Shown here: positions 44,222-52,798 of the stretch, piece by piece
Numbering within the stretch: position 1 is the stretch's first letter
How the letters are laid out: each line of letters starts with the position of its first letter
Assembly: GCF_000814845.2 (NCBI RefSeq)
Contig: NZ_CP010431.2
Location: forward strand, 1,674,001 to 1,738,000
Direction: 5' to 3'
From: Pandoraea sputorum
GTDB lineage: Bacteria; Pseudomonadota; Gammaproteobacteria; Burkholderiales; Burkholderiaceae
DNA length: 64,000 nt
The notes under the pieces: generated by a model
Databases searched by the model: none
Seen by the model: the letters and a program-made list of their open reading frames with translations, nothing else
What the model was told of the DNA's origin: nothing
Made by a program: the position numbers and the translations under genes

Positions 44222-44854
44222 ATGTCTGCAGAGCAGAAGACGTCGCATCGCGGGTTCACCATCATCACCGTTCTCGAACGCCTCTCGAAGGGCCGCGCTC
44301 GGCTCTCGGTGAAGGTGCTCGCCAGCGACGAAGATCATAAGCGGCGTCTCGGCGGAAAGAAGTTGTTGCAGGCCAAGCGCTGGTTCGATCACTTTGCCGA
44401 CGATCTGGCTGCCCCCGTCATCGCAGGCCTCAAACACACCATCGATCTTGAACTGGCTGCCGCTGCCAAGGCTGCGCCGAAGAAGGCCGCGAAGCCTGCG
44501 AGCGCAGCCGCTGGCGGGAATGCCGGAAAGGTTGCGAAGGTTGAGAAAGCCGCCAAGGCCCCCAAGTCTGCGAAGCCCGCAAAACCGGCTAAGCCGGTGA
44601 AGCCCGCAAAGGCCGAGAAGGTCGCGGAAAAGGGGGCAGAGAAGGGGGTAGAGAAGGGCGCGCCGAAGTCGGGCAAACCTGCCAAGGCAGCAACGGCGAA
44701 AGCCAAAGCGCCCGCAAAGTCGGCCGTCACAGCGAAGCCGGTGAATGGTGCTGCAACGACGGCGAACGGTGTCGCGAAGCCGGTGGTCGGCGGCGTCGCG
44801 GCAGCGGCGCGCAAGCGCGCGGCGACGGCAGCATCCAAAGCCCCCGCTCGTTAA
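44222..44854 (+). CDS. Lys/Ala-rich histone-H1-like protein
   Basis: 210 aa in two parts. The first ~70 residues are a folded-looking acidic/basic region (HRGFTIITVLERLSKGRARLSVKVLAS...) of unknown family. From about residue 80 on the protein is a low-complexity tail of Lys, Ala, Pro and Gly with repeated KPAKPAK and EKGAEKG units, like the C-terminal tails of eukaryotic H1 and bacterial AlgP/HctB-type DNA-binding proteins. It is therefore probably a nucleoid- or RNA-binding protein. An aggagg box precedes the ATG at 44222; a longer frame from 44126 is rejected. It has its own terminator. Confidence 0.75.
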   Translation: MSAEQKTSHRGFTIITVLERLSKGRARLSVKVLASDEDHKRRLGGKKLLQAKRWFDHFADDLAAPVIAGLKHTIDLELAAAAKAAPKKAAKPASAAAGGNAGKVAKVEKAAKAPKSAKPAKPAKPVKPAKAEKVAEKGAEKGVEKGAPKSGKPAKAATAKAKAPAKSAVTAKPVNGAATTANGVAKPVVGGVAAAARKRAATAASKAPAR

Positions 44855-44887
44855 ATTCGCGCCGCGGGCGCGGCGCAAGCGATAACG

Positions 44888-44924
44888 AAAACGGCGCATG
44901 CCTACGAGGCGATGCGCCGTTTTT
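44888..44924 (+). terminator. Rho-independent terminator
   Basis: Stem AAAACGGCGCAT / ATGCGCCGTTTT with a 12-nt loop and a run of five T, 33 bp after the stop codon of the Lys/Ala-rich gene. Confidence 0.9.
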
Positions 44925-45313
44925 CATTGCACCGTTGAATCGTGGTCGAGTGCGAGTAGCGTCGAAATTGTCGCCGCACCTTACCGCGCTCCCCAGACAT
45001 CGCCGCACCATGATTTGACTTATCACGGTGTCCGAAACCGTTGCGGCACACGTCGCAAATGTCCGTTATTTCATGTGTTGCAATTGCACCACTTGCGTGC
45101 GAATTGTGTCGCTAGCGTGTCAGAATGCACCCGCTTGCAAACGACCCGCGGTGCTTTTCCTTCATATGGAAAGCACCGCGTGTCATTTAGTGAGTACTCC
45201 ATTGCATATGCGGTTGCAGCATCCTCGTCGCACAGATCGAGGCAGCCGACATTGACAGTGGACGCCCGCACCAGCGGGCCAAAAATATAAGACCACTATC
45301 AAAGAGGATAAAG
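44925..45313 (+). promoter_or_regulatory. Upstream region of the first porin gene
   Basis: 389 bp without a gene. Base composition is lower in GC than its surroundings towards 45000-45300, as usual before porin genes. An AAGAGGATAAAG ribosome-binding region precedes the porin ATG. Probable site for OmpR-type or sRNA control, but no specific site can be named. Confidence 0.4.
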
Positions 45314-46495
45314 ATGAAGCGCTTCCAACTCACGGCCCTGGCTGCTGCCAGCTTCGCCGTTGCCGCTCCGGCAATGGCCCAGAGCAGCACGAACGTCACG
45401 CTCTACGGTGTGATTGACGCGGGCGTTGCTTACGTCAACAACGTCGCCACCGGCCTGAACGCCAAGGGTGCACACAACTTCCAGGCCGTGAGCGGCATTG
45501 GTCAGGGCAACCGTTGGGGCCTGAAGGGCACGGAAGATCTGGGCGGCGGTCTTAAGGCCGTGTTCGTGCTGGAGAACGGCTTTAACCTGATGAATGGCAC
45601 GATGCTGCAAAACAGCCGCATGTTCGGTCGTCAGGCGTATGTGGGTCTGCAAAGCGCACAGGCCGGCACGGTCTCGATCGGTCGTCAGTACGACTCGGTG
45701 GTCGACTTCGTGAGCCCGATCACGTCGGCCAAGCAGTGGGCCACGCAATACGGCGCGCACATCGGCGACATCGACAACCTGTACAACTCGTTCCGCGTCA
45801 GCAACTCGATCAAGTACACGAGCGCGAACTACAGCGGCTTCTCGTTCGGCGCGCTTTACGGCTTCAGCAACCAGCCGAACACCGGCGGCGGTACGGGCTT
45901 CTCGAACAACAACGCGTTCAGCATCGGCGCTGGCTATGCTAACGGCCCGCTGACGGCAGCCCTCGGCTACATGCACCTATCCAGCCCGGGCACGACCAAC
46001 GCCAACGGCGCGGTCTCAAACGACTATTCGAGCGCCACGGACATTTTCTACACGAGCGCCGTCGACAAGCACGATATCGCTGCGGCGGGTGTTTCGTACG
46101 CGATCCAGGCGGCAACGGTCGGCTTCGTGTATAGCTACGCCAAGGTGAACTACGTCAATCAGTCGTCGATTCGCGTGAACACGTTCGAACTGAACGGCAA
46201 GTACCAGTTCACGCCGCGTCTGCTGGCGGGTCTGGCCTTCGTCTACAGCGATGGCAGCGTGAGCGGCGCGACGGCACTGTCGGGCATCAGCAAGGGCACG
46301 AAGCCGCGCTGGTTCCAGGTCAACGCCGGCACGACCTACTCGTTCAGCAAGCGCACCGAGACGTACCTGAACGGCGTGTACCAGCGCGCTACGGGTGACG
46401 CTGTCGTCGCCGCGATCGACAACGTGGGTGGCCCGACGGGCACCGGCGCGCAGTCGCAGATCGCCGTGATCGCAGGCGTGCGTCACAAGTTCTAA
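45314..46495 (+). CDS. Outer-membrane general porin (Gram-negative porin, OmpC/OpcP type)
   Basis: 393 aa with a Sec signal peptide (cleavage after AMA, before QSSTNV). The mature start NVTLYGVIDAGVAYVNN, the GNRWGLKGTEDLGGGLKAVFVLENGF block, FGRQAYVGL and the C-terminal VIAGVRHKF ending in Phe are those of 16-stranded betaproteobacterial trimeric porins. It forms a diffusion channel for small hydrophilic solutes. Single-gene unit with hairpins behind it. Confidence 0.95.
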   Translation: MKRFQLTALAAASFAVAAPAMAQSSTNVTLYGVIDAGVAYVNNVATGLNAKGAHNFQAVSGIGQGNRWGLKGTEDLGGGLKAVFVLENGFNLMNGTMLQNSRMFGRQAYVGLQSAQAGTVSIGRQYDSVVDFVSPITSAKQWATQYGAHIGDIDNLYNSFRVSNSIKYTSANYSGFSFGALYGFSNQPNTGGGTGFSNNNAFSIGAGYANGPLTAALGYMHLSSPGTTNANGAVSNDYSSATDIFYTSAVDKHDIAAAGVSYAIQAATVGFVYSYAKVNYVNQSSIRVNTFELNGKYQFTPRLLAGLAFVYSDGSVSGATALSGISKGTKPRWFQVNAGTTYSFSKRTETYLNGVYQRATGDAVVAAIDNVGGPTGTGAQSQIAVIAGVRHKF

Positions 46496-46516
46496 GCAGG
46501 TTTTTGCCTGAACCGG

Positions 46517-46624
46517 GGCGGCGTTCGACGCCGCCTGGCAGTGCAAGCCTGACTGGCGGGGGAGGGCATCGAATGCCGTCTCCTGCCAGTGACGGGCCCC
46601 TCCAGTGTGCTGGCGGGGCCCGTC
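46517..46624 (+). terminator. Hairpins after the porin gene
   Basis: GGCGGCG / CGCCGCC (46517-46535) and a perfect 10-bp stem GACGGGCCCC / GGGGCCCGTC (46591-46624). Neither has a T-run, so they may work with Rho or protect the 3' end of the mRNA. Confidence 0.45.
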
Positions 46625-46671
46625 GTACATAGCGGGACGTCAAAATTTGTGCGCCTGACGTCCATTCTGTG

Positions 46672-46983
46672 TATAATCACGACCTTGTCCAAATTATGGG
46701 CATTGCGGGGAGTGGCGCTCACTGACGAACGATGAGCATGCTGCTTCGCCATCAATCAACCGTTCAGCCAGTCTGGAAGGCGCGATACCAGGTATCGAAT
46801 GCCAATCGGGAGATCGCAGAGGAGGTGAGTCGCGGTCCCGCCGGATGTGGTGTAGTGCAGTCCGTAGCAAGTCCGTTCGTCGCGCCTGGCAGGAGGAATC
46901 TCCGGCAGGGCGGTGAATGGCGTCTTTGCGCGGTAAATCAAATTTACGGCTCTTCGGGGCCGAAACACTATTCGAGATATTGC
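46672..46983 (+). promoter_or_regulatory. Promoter and long leader of rpsU
   Basis: A consensus -10 hexamer TATAAT lies at 46672-46677, with TTGTGC at 46647 as a weak -35. If this is the promoter, the rpsU mRNA has a leader of about 300 nt. The leader is open in the rpsU frame from 46732, but the translation does not look like a protein. Confidence 0.5.
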
Positions 46984-47196
46984 ATGACCAAGATCGTTAT
47001 CAAAGACGGTGAACCCGTTGAAGTTGCACTGCGTCGTTTCCGCCGCGCTATCGACGGCACGGGCCTGATCAAGGAAGTCAAGGCACGCGCTGCTTACGAA
47101 AAGCCGACGGCTGAACGCAAGCGCAAGAAGGCCGCTGCCGTGGCCCGTCTGCGTAAGCGTCTGCGCAGCCAGACCCTGAAGAAGAAGATGTACTAA
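46984..47196 (+). CDS. rpsU: 30S ribosomal protein S21
   Basis: 70 aa, the standard bS21 length, highly basic. It starts [21 protein letters not shown] and ends with [13 protein letters not shown], as in other betaproteobacteria. S21 binds the 30S subunit near the anti-Shine-Dalgarno region and helps initiation. The usual partners dnaG/rpoD are not in this window. The ATG at 46984 is chosen by homology over upstream in-frame starts. Confidence 0.95.
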   Translation: MTKIVIKDGEPVEVALRRFRRAIDGTGLIKEVKARAAYEKPTAERKRKKAAAVARLRKRLRSQTLKKKMY

Positions 47197-47238
47197 GCAC
47201 GCCGTTGCGCCGTTCAGGCGCAATGTAGTGCGAAGTCG

Positions 47239-47266
47239 AAAAACCCGCCACACGGCGGGTTTTTTT
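47239..47266 (+). terminator. Rho-independent terminator of rpsU
   Basis: Stem AAACCCGCC / GGCGGGTTT with a 4-nt loop and seven T, 45 bp after the rpsU stop. Confidence 0.92.
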
Positions 47267-47357
47267 ATGGGCAGGCGAAGCGAACCGGTTTGCTACACTC
47301 GCAGGCATCGCCAATAGCTGCCGCTGCCACGAACACCCCCACACACCACATAAGCCG

Positions 47358-47831
47358 ATGAAAACGTTGACCTTTGCCGCGCTCGACGCGCTGACCGAAC
47401 AAGCCACTCAATCGCCTCGTGCGCGTATGAATCAGAACCTGCACGAATCGCTCGACGATTCGATTCAGCGTCTGGCGATTGCGATGGAGCCGTCGACGTA
47501 CATTCGTCCGCATCTGCATCACCATACGTGGGAGTTGCTGACGGCGCTGCGTGGCCGCTTTGTCGTGCTGACGTTCGATGCGGCTGGCGTCGTGATCGAC
47601 CGCAAGGTGCTCGGCGAGGACACGAGCGTCATCGAAAGTCCGGTCAAGACGCACCACACGGTGCTGTCGCTTGATCCGGGCGCCGTGATCTTCGAGGTAA
47701 AGCACGGCCCGTATCGTCCGTTCGTTGAAGCGGATTACGCGGACTGGTCGGCGCCGGCGGATACCCCGGAAGCGACGGCGTTCATGGAGTGGGTCAAGAC
47801 GGCGCAGGTCGGAGACCGCTGGGTGGCTTAA
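47358..47831 (+). CDS. WbuC-family cupin-fold metalloprotein
   Basis: 157 aa. The cupin motif 1 is PHLHHHTWELLTALRGRF (three adjacent His plus Glu as ligands) and the second is the THHTVLSLDPGAVIFEVKHGPY segment, which is the WbuC signature. WbuC proteins are often found near O-antigen genes, and a GT9-like gene is convergent downstream here. Enzymatic role unknown. Confidence 0.85.
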   Translation: MKTLTFAALDALTEQATQSPRARMNQNLHESLDDSIQRLAIAMEPSTYIRPHLHHHTWELLTALRGRFVVLTFDAAGVVIDRKVLGEDTSVIESPVKTHHTVLSLDPGAVIFEVKHGPYRPFVEADYADWSAPADTPEATAFMEWVKTAQVGDRWVA

Positions 47832-47919
47832 TGCCCAGTGTGTCCCGTTGACAGTTGTTGACGGCTAGGCGACATGGCGTGTACAGACGGCCTCGTCGCC
47901 TCGTCGCCTCGTTGACGAG

Positions 47920-48936
47920 TTAGCGGGTCCAGCCCTGAAACTCTGTGGCCATCGCGAGAAGCGCTTTCGCAGCGGTGTCCACCGCGCCGGGCCAGTCTTG
48001 CGAGGCGGGGGGTGGTCGGAAATCGTCCACGTCGGCGCGATGACTCAGGCGTTCCGGGCTGAAGTGCGTGTCGTAACGATCGTCATGACGCGCCGACGCC
48101 GATAGTGCCGTTCGCGGCGCACCCAGATACCACACCGGCACCCCCAGGCCTTCGGCCAGATGGGCGTGTCCGGCATCCAGTGCGATCACCAGATCGAGAT
48201 TGTCGATGAGCGATGCTTCGTCGGCCAGATCGTCACAGTCCGTGCGCCAGTCGATCCAGTCGACCGATTCCGGCGGCATGGCATCGGATGCCCCGTCTCC
48301 CTGCTTACCCAGCGGCACCCAGGAAACCCCAGGCACGCGCAGCAACGGTGCCAGCGACATCAGGCGCGAGGTGCTCAGTGACGTTCCTTCCAGTCCCACG
48401 CTGTCGAGCGCATCCAGTCCGGCAAACCCTACGCAGAGGCCATGTTGTGCGGCGGCCGCCAGTCGGTCGCGCCAGTGTCGCGCGGGGACGGCGGCTACGC
48501 GCAGGAATGGACGTCCGGCGTGCGCATGTGCAGCTTGCGGGCCGAGCGTGCGCGCGAGCGAGGCGAGCGTGCAGCGCAGATCCCAGTCTGAGACGTTGCG
48601 CGGCATACGCGAAAGCACGACGACGCGCTCTCCCATCGACCATTCGACCAGGCGCCGCGCGTTCGCCGGACCGACAAAGCCGACCTTGCCGAAGCGTGCG
48701 GACGCGACTTCCAGTTGCCTGAGCTGGCTGACCAGATCGTTGTCGTGCTCGTTGCCGATGACCAAAAGATGTTGATGCAGCGTATCGCCGCCCCCGGTCC
48801 AGTTGGGCAGCGGACAGTCCGGATGCGGGCTGAGCGCTGCGCCGACCTGAGCCCAGGCCTGAGCGACGGCGCTCGCGGCGGGGGCGTCGGCGTTGGGTGT
48901 CGTAAGCGGGACAGCGCGCTGCGAAGGCTTCGTCAT
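47920..48936 (-). CDS. GT9-like glycosyltransferase (ADP-heptose:LPS heptosyltransferase fold)
   Basis: 338 aa. Only the C-terminal half is well recognisable: LDLVIALDAGHAHLAEGLGVPVWYLGAP matches the D-T/S-x-x-A-H-L-A-x-x-L-G nucleotide-sugar site of GT9 enzymes and of TPR-linked glycosyltransferases, with Thr/Ser replaced by Ala-Gly. The N-terminal half diverges, and the acceptor domain may be degenerate. The ATG at 48936 has AGGA 6 nt upstream; the longer frame to 49011 is rejected. Acceptor unknown; may modify surface glycans or proteins. Confidence 0.7.
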   Translation of the reverse strand: MTKPSQRAVPLTTPNADAPAASAVAQAWAQVGAALSPHPDCPLPNWTGGGDTLHQHLLVIGNEHDNDLVSQLRQLEVASARFGKVGFVGPANARRLVEWSMGERVVVLSRMPRNVSDWDLRCTLASLARTLGPQAAHAHAGRPFLRVAAVPARHWRDRLAAAAQHGLCVGFAGLDALDSVGLEGTSLSTSRLMSLAPLLRVPGVSWVPLGKQGDGASDAMPPESVDWIDWRTDCDDLADEASLIDNLDLVIALDAGHAHLAEGLGVPVWYLGAPRTALSASARHDDRYDTHFSPERLSHRADVDDFRPPPASQDWPGAVDTAAKALLAMATEFQGWTR

Positions 48937-49334
48937 ACGAATCCTGGCATCGATAGAGGACAACGAAGAGCGGAATTGCGCGCACGGGCGGCGAGCGCGG
49001 CGACGCAACACCTACGAAACACCTGGGTCGTGCTAATGAATGCTTAGGTATTGCTCAGGTAACGGCTAGGCAAACGGCTTGGGCGACGCGCAAGCGATGG
49101 CTCAAGCAAAAACGTAGGCAGAGCAACTCAGGCACTTTGGGGGGAGGGCACGTGGGGAATGATAGTGGAGCGGAGATTGGCGGCTAGGCGGTTGCCTTTG
49201 CCGACGGGGCCAATCCATTTGCTGGACGGCAAAATATTTGAGGTTTGAAGCGGGTGGGACCGAGGGGACATAAAACCATCCCTCAAACCTGCCGAGGAGA
49301 CAGGTCTGAGGGACGGCTAATCGCGCAAGCGTGA
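48937..49334. other. Intergenic region with a terminator
   Basis: 398 bp between the minus-strand CsgG-like and GT9-like genes. It contains the terminator of the CsgG-like gene (49276-49316) and presumably the promoter of the GT9-like gene. Nothing else seen. Confidence 0.45.
49276..49316 (-). terminator. Rho-independent terminator of the CsgG-like gene
   Basis: 16-bp stem (CCATCCCTCAAACCTG against CAGGTCTGAGGGACGG, two mismatched pairs) with a 9-nt loop; the minus strand continues with TTTTA. Confidence 0.75.
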
Positions 49335-50201
49335 TTACTTCTTCTTGCGGACGGCCTTCTTGGTCGGTGCGGGTGCGTCGTCGTCCTGGACGGTGAGTTG
49401 GCCGCCCGTGCCGAGGCCACCGGCGACGGTTTGTTGCTTGTAGTTCTTCACGGCGCGCACGACGTTGTTATACGAGTCGGTGAACGCGGCCACGATGACC
49501 TTGCCTTCGGCGGTGTTCGAGTAGCCGCCGAGCGAGCCGCCGGCCGAGCTGCCGACGATACGGCCGAGGGCGCCGAAGTCCATGGCGGTGGCGCTGCCTT
49601 CGGCGGCGGCGATCTGCACGCTGGAGCGGTTGTCGATGACAGTCAGCATGGTGCTGGCTTCTTTCGAGTTCATGCTGCCGGCGAGCGCGCCGATAGCTGC
49701 ACCGATACCGCCGGGCAGAAGACCGGCGATGCTGGCCCCGGCACCGCCGGCGTTATTGTTCGTGAAGGTGATCGACGGGCTCAGCGCGTAATCGGCGGAG
49801 ACCATCTTGCCCTTGCCGAAGTTCGACTTGTTGCGCAGTTCGCCGGACTCTTGCAGGGCGCGTTCGCCCATGATCGTGTTCATGCCGCGGCCGCGATCGA
49901 CGATCACGAAGCAGTTCGATTGCTGGACCAGCAGCTTGAGCACCGGGACGGTCGAGCCGAGCTTGTACTGGCCGGTCAGTACACCGTACCAGGGGGCGGA
50001 GGTGTCTTCGATGACCGCCATGGTGCCTAGCGGGCGATCGCATTTTTCAAGCGTTTGGTTAGCGTTTTCGGAGTTCGCACCGCCGGCGGATCCGGTGGCG
50101 GCCGTTTTGGCGCTGCTGCTCCCTTGGTTCATGGTCGAGCAACCCGCCATGATGCCGGCTGCCAGAAGCAGGCCGGTGACTTTTACGAGATGGTGTGCCA
50201 T
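49335..50201 (-). CDS. CsgG/HfaB-family outer-membrane lipoprotein
   Basis: 288 aa with a lipoprotein signal peptide and lipobox IMAGC (Cys at about residue 21). A CsgG-like domain follows: GTMAVIEDTSAPWYG, VPVLKLLVQQSNCFVIVDRGRGMNTIMGERALQ, and GKMVSADYALSPSITF. A Gly/Ala-rich segment ASIAGLLPGGIGAAIGALAG may insert in membrane. The C-terminus is a basic tail PTKKAVRKKK. CsgG is the curli export pore, but no curli genes lie nearby, so this is probably one of the stand-alone homologues. Single-gene unit with its own terminator. Confidence 0.82.
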   Translation of the reverse strand: MAHHLVKVTGLLLAAGIMAGCSTMNQGSSSAKTAATGSAGGANSENANQTLEKCDRPLGTMAVIEDTSAPWYGVLTGQYKLGSTVPVLKLLVQQSNCFVIVDRGRGMNTIMGERALQESGELRNKSNFGKGKMVSADYALSPSITFTNNNAGGAGASIAGLLPGGIGAAIGALAGSMNSKEASTMLTVIDNRSSVQIAAAEGSATAMDFGALGRIVGSSAGGSLGGYSNTAEGKVIVAAFTDSYNNVVRAVKNYKQQTVAGGLGTGGQLTVQDDDAPAPTKKAVRKKK

Positions 50202-50693
50202 TTTCCTAGTTCTTTAGAATGTTGTTCTGGAAATTGGCGGCGCTGCCGTGCCCGCTTTTGTAACGGATTTGGCCCAGTCGGGGACGCCGCCTAATGCCAG
50301 GAGTCCAAAAAAGCAGGAGTGAAATCGATTTACGGTAGGACTCCTATGCTGAAATGCTCCGTAAGAACATTCCGCGCCGCATGCTAGCACGGGCGTAAAG
50401 TGCGTATGCCCTATCAAAAATAGCGGGGATTACGAACGGATTAAGGCACTGCTCTCGTAGGTCTTAGGTAAGTATTAGGGGAAAACCACGAGGTTATGGT
50501 TTGCGGGCGAGTGGTGGGTGTGTATCGGCATGAATTTGTATGGAGTCATGACAATTCGATAGACGAATTGGGGTTGGATGTTGCGAGCCAAATGGACCAA
50601 ATAGTCGAAAAATTGGCCTCGCGCAGCAAACGCTGTGCGTGACAATGTGCAGCATTAACCGTCGTTCCACGACACTAATAAGTGAGGAGAGTT
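50202..50693. other. Gene-free region between divergent genes
   Basis: 492 bp, AT-richer than average. Holds promoters of the lipoprotein gene and of the small membrane protein. No gene, RNA or repeat recognised. Confidence 0.4.
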
Positions 50694-50903
50694 ATGGGGC
50701 ACCTAGGCATCTGGCATTGGTTGATTGTGTTGCTGTTTTTGGTATTTTTCCTGTACCCCTATGCGCGCATTATTCGTCGCGCGGGATTCTCGCCCTGGTG
50801 GGTGCTGGTGGCATTTGTACCGCTTCTCAATTTCGTGATGATTTGGGTGTTCGCATTTGTTCAGTGGCCGGCATTGGAAAAGAAGTCGAGCGCTCCTTAC
50901 TGA
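50694..50903 (+). CDS. Small two-helix membrane protein
   Basis: 69 aa. Two hydrophobic segments (LGIWHWLIVLLFLVFFLYPY and PWWVLVAFVPLLNFVMIWVFAF with about 10 residues between) and a charged C-terminus. It resembles small inner-membrane proteins often annotated as hypothetical. A gaggag box 4 nt before the ATG and a strong terminator behind it support a real gene. Function unknown. Confidence 0.7.
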   Translation: MGHLGIWHWLIVLLFLVFFLYPYARIIRRAGFSPWWVLVAFVPLLNFVMIWVFAFVQWPALEKKSSAPY

Positions 50904-50932
50904 CGTCTTGGCACTGAAGTACTTGTGAAAGC

Positions 50933-50973
50933 AAAAAAGCCCCGTCCGACGAACGCCGGACGGGGCTTTTTTT
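50933..50973. terminator. Strong bidirectional terminator
   Basis: Stem AAAAAAGCCCCGTCCG / CGGACGGGGCTTTTTT, near-perfect, with T-runs in both directions. Separates the small membrane gene from the tRNA on the other strand. Confidence 0.93.
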
Positions 50974-51004
50974 GCTAAATCTCATGAGACGCGGGACGCA
51001 AAAT

Positions 51005-51079
51005 TGGTCCCCCCGACAGGAATCGAACCTGTATCTAGCGCTTAGGAGGCACTCGTTCTATCCATTGAACTACAGGGAG
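51005..51079 (-). tRNA. tRNA-Arg (anticodon CCT)
   Basis: Folds as a 75-nt cloverleaf including encoded CCA. Acceptor CTCCCTG pairs with CGGGGGG (G-U pairs included). D-arm is GTTC...GAAC. Anticodon stem AGTGC/GCGCT with loop CTCCTAA gives anticodon CCT, which reads AGG (Arg). T-arm is ACAGG-TTCGATT-CCTGT. Confidence 0.93.
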
Positions 51080-52192
51080 AGACTGGATGTTATCCAGCGG
51101 GACGCAATAGCATCGTTCATGCAGGTACGATGCGAGGGCAAGAGTATAGCAAAATCGTTACGGGCGAATGGCGTCCGCCTCCACACGGGCACGCAAAATT
51201 GGGGGGGGACGGTTGATGGAGGTCGGGATCTGGGCACGGTGTCGGCCAAGGCGCTGTTGCCGACGATATCGCGCACTACTGGAGGGGGCTCGAAGAGTCG
51301 AGGCGTCCGGTAAGACCGAAAACCACTGCCGGTCACTCGCTGAAGCAGATTGCAGAGTACTTCAGCGCTATCACGATAGCTGAACTGACGCCCAAGAAGC
51401 TTGTGAAACGCGCTCAGTCAAGACATAGGGCCGGGTCGACGCGGCTACGGTCAATAGTGCTGCTTGGCTCGTTGGGTCGTTGCGATTTGGTAATCATTCG
51501 AGTCTTCAAATTCGCCGCGCTTCGCTTGTGGGAGTGAGCCTGCCAGTATGCGCGCTGGAAAAGGCTAGGGCTGCGTGTTGTTCGTCAGTCCTGAGGCCAA
51601 AGTAATACTTAGCCGCTCATCGACTCCTGTCCTATTGCCTTCGCCAGCCATGATGGAAGGGCCGCACGTGGAGATGTGAGCGTGTTCCAGTCGTCGGCCG
51701 ACATTCGCCTGTGAAGCGCGCTTAACGACTTCGTAACATGAGCTCGGCCCATCCATGCCAGAGCGCGTACCGCGTCTCCCCCGGTCCGCCTCCCAGTGCG
51801 CGCATTCATTGAGGCGCATGCCTTATTGCGGCCACCGACCGCCAAAGCCGAAGTTTTCGACTCCGCTCGGACGAAAGGAATACCTCACGAGTCGGGACCT
51901 GTTGCGTAAGGCCGAAGACATTCGCCGAATTCCCGCCGTAAGACATCACGACTTCGCCTGACTTTTCCGCAAATGCTCGTACTACCTTTTCCGCAGGGCA
52001 GGTCACAGAGGGCTTAGGTAAGCGCGACAGAATCAGGCTTCAATCGATAAGGGCGCCCCGCTCCCCGAGAAAATAATTCAAGGTGCTACAGCGGTTAGGG
52101 TTGGACGCAGGAGGCGATCGCGCGTCGCAGGAACTGGCCGAGATACGCGGATTGGCCGAGAACAAGAATGACTGTTGAGGACCACCGTGCAT
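51080..52192. other. Decayed, apparently non-coding stretch
   Basis: 1.1 kb next to the tRNA with no convincing gene; open frames are short and lack ribosome-binding sites. Codon use changes and there are G-runs (ggggggggac at 51201). A possible transposase remnant is listed separately. Looks like degraded former mobile or gene DNA. Confidence 0.5.
51301..51460 (+). pseudogene. Possible remnant of a transposase C-terminus
   Basis: In one frame the segment at 51331-51366 reads GHSLKQIAEYF, like the helix-turn-helix end of REP-associated or related transposases (pattern x-L-K-E-I-x-x-x-F). The following recognition helix HYSTVSR is not intact, suggesting frame decay. No start, no other part of the protein. 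Weak evidence. Confidence 0.25.
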
Positions 52193-52798
52193 TCATTCCG
52201 GGCTTAATACGGAGTATGCGCTGAGATGAGATTCGGCCATTTTCAAACTCGTTTCGAGCTGCCAAAGCCTGAGATGACGCTCCGGAGTCATCTCGCCCGG
52301 AAGCTCCCGTAGTGTTTTCAATTGCAGTGCCAAATCGTCCCTCACAGCAAGCGCAGCATAAATCTTCTTTTTTGCTTCGGACAATGCATCGGTCTTGGAC
52401 GCAACCGCCTGAATCAGGTTGGAAGATGTATAAACTTCTGCGAGCGACATCCCCATACTCCCCTTCAATCCATCTCCGTCCGGAACGCCACGGTATGCGG
52501 TGGTGGTTTTTGATTCTTCCCCTTTGACGTGGACGAGGACGAAGTAGTAATCGAATTCTCGACTAGGAATTGGCGTCAGACTCGCAGGTTTGTACTCTTC
52601 AAGGTTTAATTTTGGCGTGGTGGCATAGATGAACGAATCACTACTGATACGAAACGCCTTGGCCGGAAACTGTTGAAAATTCCTGTCTTCGAAGACAACT
52701 TTCTCCGCACCGTCGAAACCACTTCCCTCGATAAGAATCTCGACGTTTTCCCTCATCAACACTACATCTGGCGTAACTCGCTTAACAACGGCCGGCAT
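52193..52798 (-). CDS. Hypothetical protein with N-terminal IPT/TIG-like domain
   Basis: 201 aa, no signal peptide. Residues about 5-75 (VKRVTPDVVLMRENVEILIEG, SGFDGAEKVVF) look like an IPT/TIG immunoglobulin-like beta domain, with the typical G-x-x-F/L core. A middle segment (FDYYFVLVHVKGEESKTTTAY) could be a second beta domain. The C-terminal part (about 115-200) is helical and charged, possibly coiled coil. GC is lower than in neighbours. A gaggggtcaatc leader precedes the ATG. Family and function not recognised; alone, next to the decayed region, so possibly acquired. Confidence 0.6.
   Translation of the reverse strand: MPAVVKRVTPDVVLMRENVEILIEGSGFDGAEKVVFEDRNFQQFPAKAFRISSDSFIYATTPKLNLEEYKPASLTPIPSREFDYYFVLVHVKGEESKTTTAYRGVPDGDGLKGSMGMSLAEVYTSSNLIQAVASKTDALSEAKKKIYAALAVRDDLALQLKTLRELPGEMTPERHLRLWQLETSLKMAESHLSAYSVLSPE

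Noticed and set aside
49398..50030. 210-codon plus-strand frame opposite the CsgG-like gene
   Set aside because: Shadow; the minus strand carries a lipobox and a CsgG-type domain.
50991..51202. Short direct repeats around the tRNA as attachment sites of an integrated element
   Set aside because: The distal copy lies on the 5' side of the tRNA, the sequence after the shared 12 bp differs, and no integrase gene is present.
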